Below, in pieces: positions 57,634-64,000 of a stretch of DNA of 64,000 nt. The DNA comes from Dactylis glomerata (lineage: Eukaryota > Streptophyta > Magnoliopsida > Poales > Poaceae). The DNA is taken from contig QXEO01000413.1 in the NCBI GenBank assembly GCA_007115705.1, forward strand, positions 186,001-250,000, read 5' to 3'. The translations under genes were made by a program, and so were the position numbers. A model generated the notes under the pieces. The model worked only from the letters and a program-made list of their open reading frames with translations. It had not been told where the DNA came from and searched no databases. Each line of letters starts with the position of its first letter. The first letter of the stretch is position 1.

Positions 57634-60600
57634 TCAGCCATCAGTAAGTATCTGCTCTTCCTCAAGTTCCATTTTACATATGAAGCACTCCCGCTCAAAA
57701 ATTAGAAATTCCTGAGCAAAAAATTGAAGACATTTGCTGATATCAGGAAACTCTACAGTTACCAGATAAACAAACCAAAGAACGTAAAGTAACCTGTAAC
57801 TGCTGCTGGCTGAACAAATGGATCATTCCAGAATCTGATGAAGCAACTAACTCAATGAGTTTATCACAATGATCTAGAGAATCGCCTGCTTCAGAAAGGG
57901 AGATAGATGCCTGCAAGATATTAGCGTCAGATATCAATACACCATATGTACTGAAGCAGCACAAGAGTGAACGTTTCGTCTGTTGCTCATGCAGTAAGCA
58001 GATACTACTTGAATCCATTTACAAAATCACCTGCATGGATCGTAGAATTGTTTCTGGCAGGCAGCATCTCCGACAGAGCCCCCGAATGATATAAGCAGCA
58101 GTACTTTCAACTGAACCATGACCATCAGAATACCAAGCATCAAGTCGTGAAATTTCCATGGAAACTCCAGGTTGAAACCGATTGAGTTCACCTATCACGA
58201 TAAATCATTCACATAACCATCACATAAAATATTCTTTGCATTCGAAAAAGAGCTGAATCATACTATCACTCTAAATTGCAGATACCTTTAAACCCAGCCG
58301 CCATAATTGCAGCAAGAAGACCTCCATCATTGGCTTCATGAAGTCCAAACCCATCACCTTCTGTTGCTAAGCAGCGAAGTGCGACTTCAATACAACAAGG
58401 ATCTTTAGACGAGATCTTAACATCAACCTGTCCATGAATTGTGTAGTCAGAAGTTGCAGAAGTAGCCATGATAAGCAATTATTAGAAATTGAAATGAAAG
58501 TTCGAATAGTCCTTAAGAAATCCACGACATAGTCTGTAATAAATAATGAGCAACAAGCCAAGGCTTAACTTCCATATGTTGAACTGTAACATGCATGCGG
58601 AATTTGGGAGAAGAGAGAACTCAACCTTCAGCTGCCGATGCAGCACCTCCTCTTCGCTAACAGTTGAATAAAGTGCACTTGTAAGAGCCGTGCATGATGT
58701 TGCATCTGGTGGCATGCATTCTCCAGAAGGTAGACAGAGCATTGCAGTTGCATGCAACTCAAGGAAAACAAGCTCTGATGACTCAAATGGACTAGTCTCG
58801 ACAGCATTTAACCATGGTCTTTCCTCCCCTGATTACAGAAAACCCTAATATATTAAAAAATTGCAAAAACTTTCATATACTATCACATGTTTGGCAGTTT
58901 TAAGAAAAATCTTTGTAGACTAATGCACCATGTTGATATGAATGTTTAATTGTTCTTCAGAAAAAAACAGACGCCTTGTGTCTTGATGGAGCAACGAAAA
59001 GTTTTAACTTACTGAGTAATAACAAGAAAGCCAGCTCCAGTGTTTGTGTCGCTGCAGCAACAGCTTGATCCTTTTCTTCTGCCGAAAGCATTTCAGGAGG
59101 AACAGAAGAATTCTCCATCTCGCATCTAAGCCAGCCCCGGTATGTTGCATCCAGAGAGTAATATTCATGCTGTTTCGCCATAAGACAGCGATAATTTGTC
59201 AAGAAACCAACATACTAACTAAATTCTAAGTGGGATTTTTATTTAGAGAAACAGGCCCGACCCCGCGTCGCTCCCGCACGGGGCGACTCGGGGAACCCTA
59301 GCCGCCGCCGCCGCCGGAGATCGCCAAGGCCAAGCTCCCTTCGCCGCCGCCGCCTCCGCAGGCCGACGTCGAGGTGGCGGCGGGCGCCCTCACCGCCGAA
59401 GGCCTCGAGGGGGATCTCGCCGTGGAGGCGCACGGCGCAGGACGGGCTCGCCGTTTCGGCCGTCGACCGGGGGCGGCGCAGCGTCGAGGCTCGTGGTGGC
59501 TGGAGTCGGTCCCGGCGCGGACCTGGCTCCGGGAGAGCCGCGCCGTCGTCTCCTCTTGGGGTGGAGGCGGGGGCTGGTGGCGGCATGGTGGCGGCAGCTT
59601 CGTCCGGCCGGGCGGCGCGGCGGCGCCATGTTGCAGTACGGGTGTGGAGGATCTGCTGGGAGTGGCGGTCCTGGGCTCCGGGGGCGCGCCGGCCGGCCGT
59701 TCCCCCTCGTCCTCCTCGCGCGTGCTGGTGGGGGGGCTCGATGGTCTCTGGCCGCTGTGGCCCCCGGGCGCTGGAGCGGCGGCTCCGGTCGGCGGCAAGG
59801 TTGGTCGAAATCGGCCGTGAGGGCGGCGGTTTGGGGCTGGCCGACGGCGAGGGCTTCGGTGTTGCTCTTCGGGTTGCGGCTTGGCTTGTCCCGGTGGCGT
59901 CTCCGTGCAGCATTGGTGCTCTCGGCCTGGTGGTGCGGAGCCGGCTTCGGCAAGGGTTGGTGGTCGGCGTGGTGGTGGCTCGTGGGTGGCCGATTCAGGC
60001 TGCAGTTGTTGGGCACCTTCGGGAGAAATCCTTGCTCCGGCTTTGGCCAGAGCTGGCGATGGCGGCGGCCGCGGTCGTCGCATACTTTCTTGGAAGCATC
60101 GTTGTGAGGTGTGCGCACTGCTGCGCCTGCGGCCTTGACTCCGGAGGGAAACCTCTGATCCGGGATCGGGCGATGGAGGCGCTGTTGTGTCTCGTCCTTG
60201 TTGGGGGCATCGTCTCGGAGTCGCCTGCGGCCAGAGTTTCAGGTGTTGATGGTGGTTGTCGGGCCGCTGTGTGAGGTCCAAGTGTGCAGTTTGGCGAAAA
60301 TGATGGCTCGAGCAGAAGATGGGTCGAGACGGGACTTCGTTAGTCGGTTCTATCCGGCGTGTCCGATGGGTTCTTCTGCTTGCCGTGCTGCTGTGGAGTC
60401 GGAGCTGCGGTGGTGTTGCTGCGGCGACGATGACCGGCCGCGGGAGGTTTGCAGTGTGCTCGGTCGGCGCAAGTCCAGCTTCTTTCCCTTGTGATGCTCG
60501 TCGTCTGAGTCGAAGCTGTCTGTCCTTGGCGCGTGTGGCCAATTGGTGGCATGGGCCGGCATGGGCTCCGACGCCGTTCGGGGAGCTCGGTTTGGGAAGT

Positions 60601-63600
60601 CGCCGGTGAAGTCGGAGTCGCTGGCTCATGGAGGAGTGATGACGATGACACTGTGTGGCAACCTCGATGCAGCTTCTTTGTGTGTCTGTGTTTCGTGTGG
60701 GTAGCCAGGTTGGCTGTGGTGGTGTGCCCAATATGGTCGTGTTCTATGACGATATTGGTGCATTGTACGGGTTTTCGGCCGGTTCCCCTGCAAATGAACC
60801 GGTCAATTCTCTTCTTCTTTTTTAAATAAAATGAGGCAAAATTGCCCGTTTTGTTCAAAAAAAAAAAAAAAAAGTGGGATTAAAAGTACTAACAGCATCA
60901 AGAGAAAATATACATCACATTAGGGCAAAAGCAGAGATCTTACCCAATCTTCAAACTCTTGTAAGTTCTCAGATATCTCTTGATCTTCCAGCGAAAAATT
61001 TTCCTTTTGTTTCAATGGTTCAGCAAGGATGGCAAGCAATTTATGTGGTCCTATTGGTAGTTCAGAGACTCTCCTCATTGATATCAGAGAAAACTCTCTG
61101 AATAGTGTGTTGCTGAAGATACGTAAATTAACAATAAGTTCCATGGAAAAGTTCCATGGATATGAAGTAAAAAAGAGAAAATTGAATATTATTTCATGAA
61201 CTAAAATAAGTTCCACACTCATAAAGTAAGAAACAGAAATTATTACTATTTCAATTAAAGAGAAATTTAAACAGAGTGAGAAAAAAAGACTAGAGTACTG
61301 TTTAATGAGTATGGCATTTCAGCAACGAACATACAGATGGACTGGAAAGAGGATATTTTTCTTTTCAAGACCAAGCAGAAGGGCTGTGTGTATGATAAAC
61401 AAAGTTTGCTTTGGCACAAGAACAAATTTGATATATTTCACCTATGCATCAACACACGCATCAGAAGCTTCCCTGTGATGATCTGAAAGCCTGGAATTGA
61501 AGATGGTGGTGTAAAGCAAAGCCACTGGATGACCATTGCCTTGTGAAGTGCTTGCAAATGATGTCGTTCCACAACATCAGAAAAATCTTCATTGTACGTG
61601 TTGGGCTTCGTTTCTCGAGATCTTGAAAGAACTCTGCATTAAATTAAAATTTTGTCAGAAAATCTCCATATATAAGATGAGCTAAATGTCTGAAATTTGG
61701 TGTATTCGAATATTATATGTAACCCAACAATTACCAAACCTCTCAATTATCTCTTCGAAACAAGCCTTGGACACATCTCCAGACGAGAATGGCAGATACT
61801 CCACAGCAGATAGGAAAAGCTTGTACATGGTATGCAAGCTGTCACGGAATAAATATATGTAAGACCAGCTAACTCAAGTCCTGGAAGTAAAAAAGGGCAG
61901 CCCGGTGCATTAAGCTCCCGCTTTGCATGGGGTTCAGCTAATAATAAATCATCGACAAAAAAAGGAGAATGTTGTATGTGAAACAACAAGACAATTCCAG
62001 TAACCATTGTTTTATAGTTGGAAATGTAAATATTTTAAATATTATAATACACATACTATTGTGAATCTAAGATTAAATCTAGGCTTTGAAGACACACAGC
62101 TAGCAAACTATTATCCACCAGAAATATGGAGAGCAAGCATGAACAGCCAATAACATTTAACATGTATGTCATGCACTAATATGTCACAAGATGAACAACC
62201 AATGGAATTACCGATATTGTGATGCCAGATTGCAAAAACATTAAAGGGTATAAGCATATATAGTAATACCTGCTATTTAACCTTAGTTCCATCATTTCCA
62301 CAAACAAATCGATGCAAACATCACGTTCAAGCTGAGAGGCATATACTCCAACTAACTCTTCTTGCTGCTCTGAAAATAAGTACCTCACATACCTGGAACG
62401 GATCATTAGTTTTTACTATTGCGGAGATAAGAGTACATAAAAAAAGCAAAGTGCCAACATTATCTTAAGAAACATAAGAATAAAAGACTCTACTGAAGAT
62501 AAACGGCCAAGTTCAACCTTTAGGTAAGACAACAGTAGAAACATAGAATTATGCACTTGACATGATGAAAAGAAAGCATGTTACATATCAACAGAGTATT
62601 ATGACAATTATTATGTTAACCGTCACCAAACAAAGTTGATATTTTAAATCAAACAGATACCTTTTGAACATGGGATGAGTCCAAGAGACCAAAAAGAACG
62701 ACACAAAAAAAAACTTTTTATTTCAAAGAAACAATACTTACATGTTAATAATGAGATCACCAACAGTAACCAGCTTTTCCTCAAACTCATCTTCCATTTC
62801 CTCGCTGAAAAGGTATCTCATAACAAGAACAATATGTGCCCCAAAACGTATCACCTCAGGATCATCACGGGACCTAAGTGAACTAAGAAGTTAGTCAAAC
62901 ATTAGATGGTAAGCAAATTAAGTGGTTGGTGTTATCTCCATTGAAGTTATCAAGCAATACCTCAAAACGTTTTGATCCTCTTCAGAGGGTGACACCCATG
63001 ACCACAGAAGGTCAAGAAGATGAGCTACATTTCCACTCATGAGATTCATCTACCAAATAAACAAACATGGAATGGTTAGACAAGCAATCTTCAACATAAT
63101 TGTATAATGATTGAACTATCGCGTACACAGAATGTGAGTATTTCAGAACATGTGTGTGCTCCAGATTTCCAGTTATTATTGACATGTTACCAGAATGATC
63201 GATAAGTTATTGAATAACAAGAATGTTACATATTTCATAGAATATGAAAAGAGGTAACAAAGACCACATTATAATGCTTGGTTTTATGAACAACCATCTA
63301 CAAAACTTAAAAGCTTATCTAAAATCCAGACTAGTCAGCAAACTGACAAATTGAACAATAATAGCACATTGCTCCCAGTTTCCAGCTATTCAATGTCAAA
63401 CAATATCTGTAGCTACACTAAGCTAAATTACGTTAGAACTTAGTAGAAAATGCAGAAGGAATAAGAAGTTATTCTTTATTCTTGGAAACGTAACTTACCT
63501 CAATTTGTCGATGCTGCTCCTGACATGCTCGAGAAACAGTTTCATGAACAAGGTCACTGCATCGCAAGTGACACACCAAATAAGTAGGCAAACAGTGGAT

Positions 63601-64000
63601 ACATGGACGTACTAAATTATGTTCATACCTTGAGTGTAGATTCTGCAAAAGTGCAGCTATATCACGAGGTTGCTGATCAAGAACAAGGTATGGCCAATTT
63701 TCTGGACCCACTGAACTAAGCATCGGTTGGGTTCCATTCATATCATCATCATACTGTTTCTCTTCTGGTCTGCTGGTTTGGTATTGAGATAATTCTAGAT
63801 CCACTTGAACATCCAGCCAAGATTTTGCCATTGCCCAACAAGCTGACTATGAGATGGGAAGGAAAAAGATGGATCACATGGAGGTAGCACACCAGCATCA
63901 AAGGACAGAATATAACTTTAAATCAAATTGAAAGACAGGCATAGAAACGAGTTGAATAAACAACATACCTCCCAGTCGGTACAGATTGGCAATGTGCGCT
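57634..64000 (-). CDS. NUP107: Nucleoporin Nup107, C-terminal 655 residues (5' part outside window)
   Basis: Fifteen exons on the minus strand: 64000-63969, 63846-63629, 63556-63499, 63049-62961, 62873-62742, 62392-62270, 61838-61740, 61633-61442, 61112-60944, 59169-59013, 58828-58626, 58427-58286, 58191-58031, 57910-57794, 57711-57634. All have GT-AG borders, with phases that join into one frame of 655 residues. It matches plant NUP107 throughout: CWAMAKSWLDVQVDLEL, QQPRDIAALLQ, EQHRQIEMNLM, ASQLERDVCIDLFVEMMEL, QWLCFTPPS, LHATAMLCLPSGEC, GLCRRCCLPE. It is an alpha-helical scaffold subunit of the Nup107-160 (Y) complex at the nuclear envelope, used in pore assembly and mRNA export. No break was seen. 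The intron 59170-60943 holds a retroposon. Confidence 0.95.
59238..60871 (+). mobile_element. Non-LTR retroposon in NUP107 intron
   Basis: Flanked by a 10-bp duplication AAGTGGGATT (59228-59237 and 60872-60881). It ends in about 15 A after AATAAAATGAGGCAAAATTG. Its GC-rich left part (GACTCGGGGAACCCTAGCC) resembles the leaders of grass LINEs. No reverse transcriptase or endonuclease frame is present, so it is a non-autonomous or internally deleted LINE-like copy. Antisense to NUP107. Confidence 0.8.

Noticed and set aside
59298..60731. A 477-codon minus-strand ORF in the NUP107 intron
   Set aside because: It is open only because the retroposon is GC-rich. Its composition is Pro/Arg/His-rich, without domains, and it is antisense to the element.
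1..64000. CRISPR arrays, bacterial operons or phage genes
   Set aside because: The introns, LTR retrotransposons and plant gene families show plant nuclear DNA; no regularly spaced short repeats were seen.

Overview
The window is nuclear DNA of a grass, most likely a Pooideae species (Triticeae or a close relative). Supporting this: GC-rich intron-poor genes beside AT-rich spacers, Athila-type Ty3/gypsy LTRs beginning TGATACGTCTC with a tRNA-Asp primer site, Stowaway MITEs with CTCCCTCC ends, and plant GT-AG introns. The species is inferred from element families only. Five host genes lie among nested transposons: an LRR protein (11.5-12.7 kb, minus), an RLCK-VI kinase (17.7-19.4 kb, minus), two head-to-tail ERD6-like sugar transporters (39.6-42.7 and 53.6-57.1 kb, plus) and the 3' part of NUP107 (57.6-64.0 kb, minus).

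Layout. 1-9.19 kb: the promoter-side part of a non-autonomous Ty3/gypsy element on the minus strand, with a 335-bp LTR, primer site and gag-protease frame. Two solo LTRs interrupt that frame. A spliced ORF runs toward it on the plus strand, like the antisense ORF known from Tat-lineage elements; reverse transcriptase and integrase are absent. 9.2-21.8 kb: LRR and kinase genes, three near-identical small Stowaway MITEs, a short telomere-like tract and a Copia solo LTR. 21.8-37.45 kb: two complete LTR elements in the same orientation with exact 5-bp target duplications (CATGG and GCTTA). They share their 3' internal half but carry different ORFs, and neither encodes reverse transcriptase.

39.5-57.2 kb: a tandem duplication of a 17-exon transporter gene. 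Copy 1 is broken by a 232-bp TIR element in exon 11. Copy 2 is intact (462 codons) and has a nested MITE in its last intron. The roughly 10.9-kb spacer holds a foldback element with tRNA-like segments and a decayed chromovirus-like gypsy element interrupted by a 2.0-kb Helitron. 57.6-64 kb: fifteen exons of NUP107, with a polyadenylated non-LTR retroposon (10-bp target duplication) in one intron.

The host genes do not form a pathway: they are an apoplastic LRR protein, a cytosolic kinase, sugar carriers and a nuclear pore scaffold subunit. The points most worth checking are the antisense ORF module, the ORF exchange between the two non-autonomous elements, the 213-residue ORF of unknown role, the solo LTR with a primer-site tail inside its target duplication, and the loss of one transporter copy.
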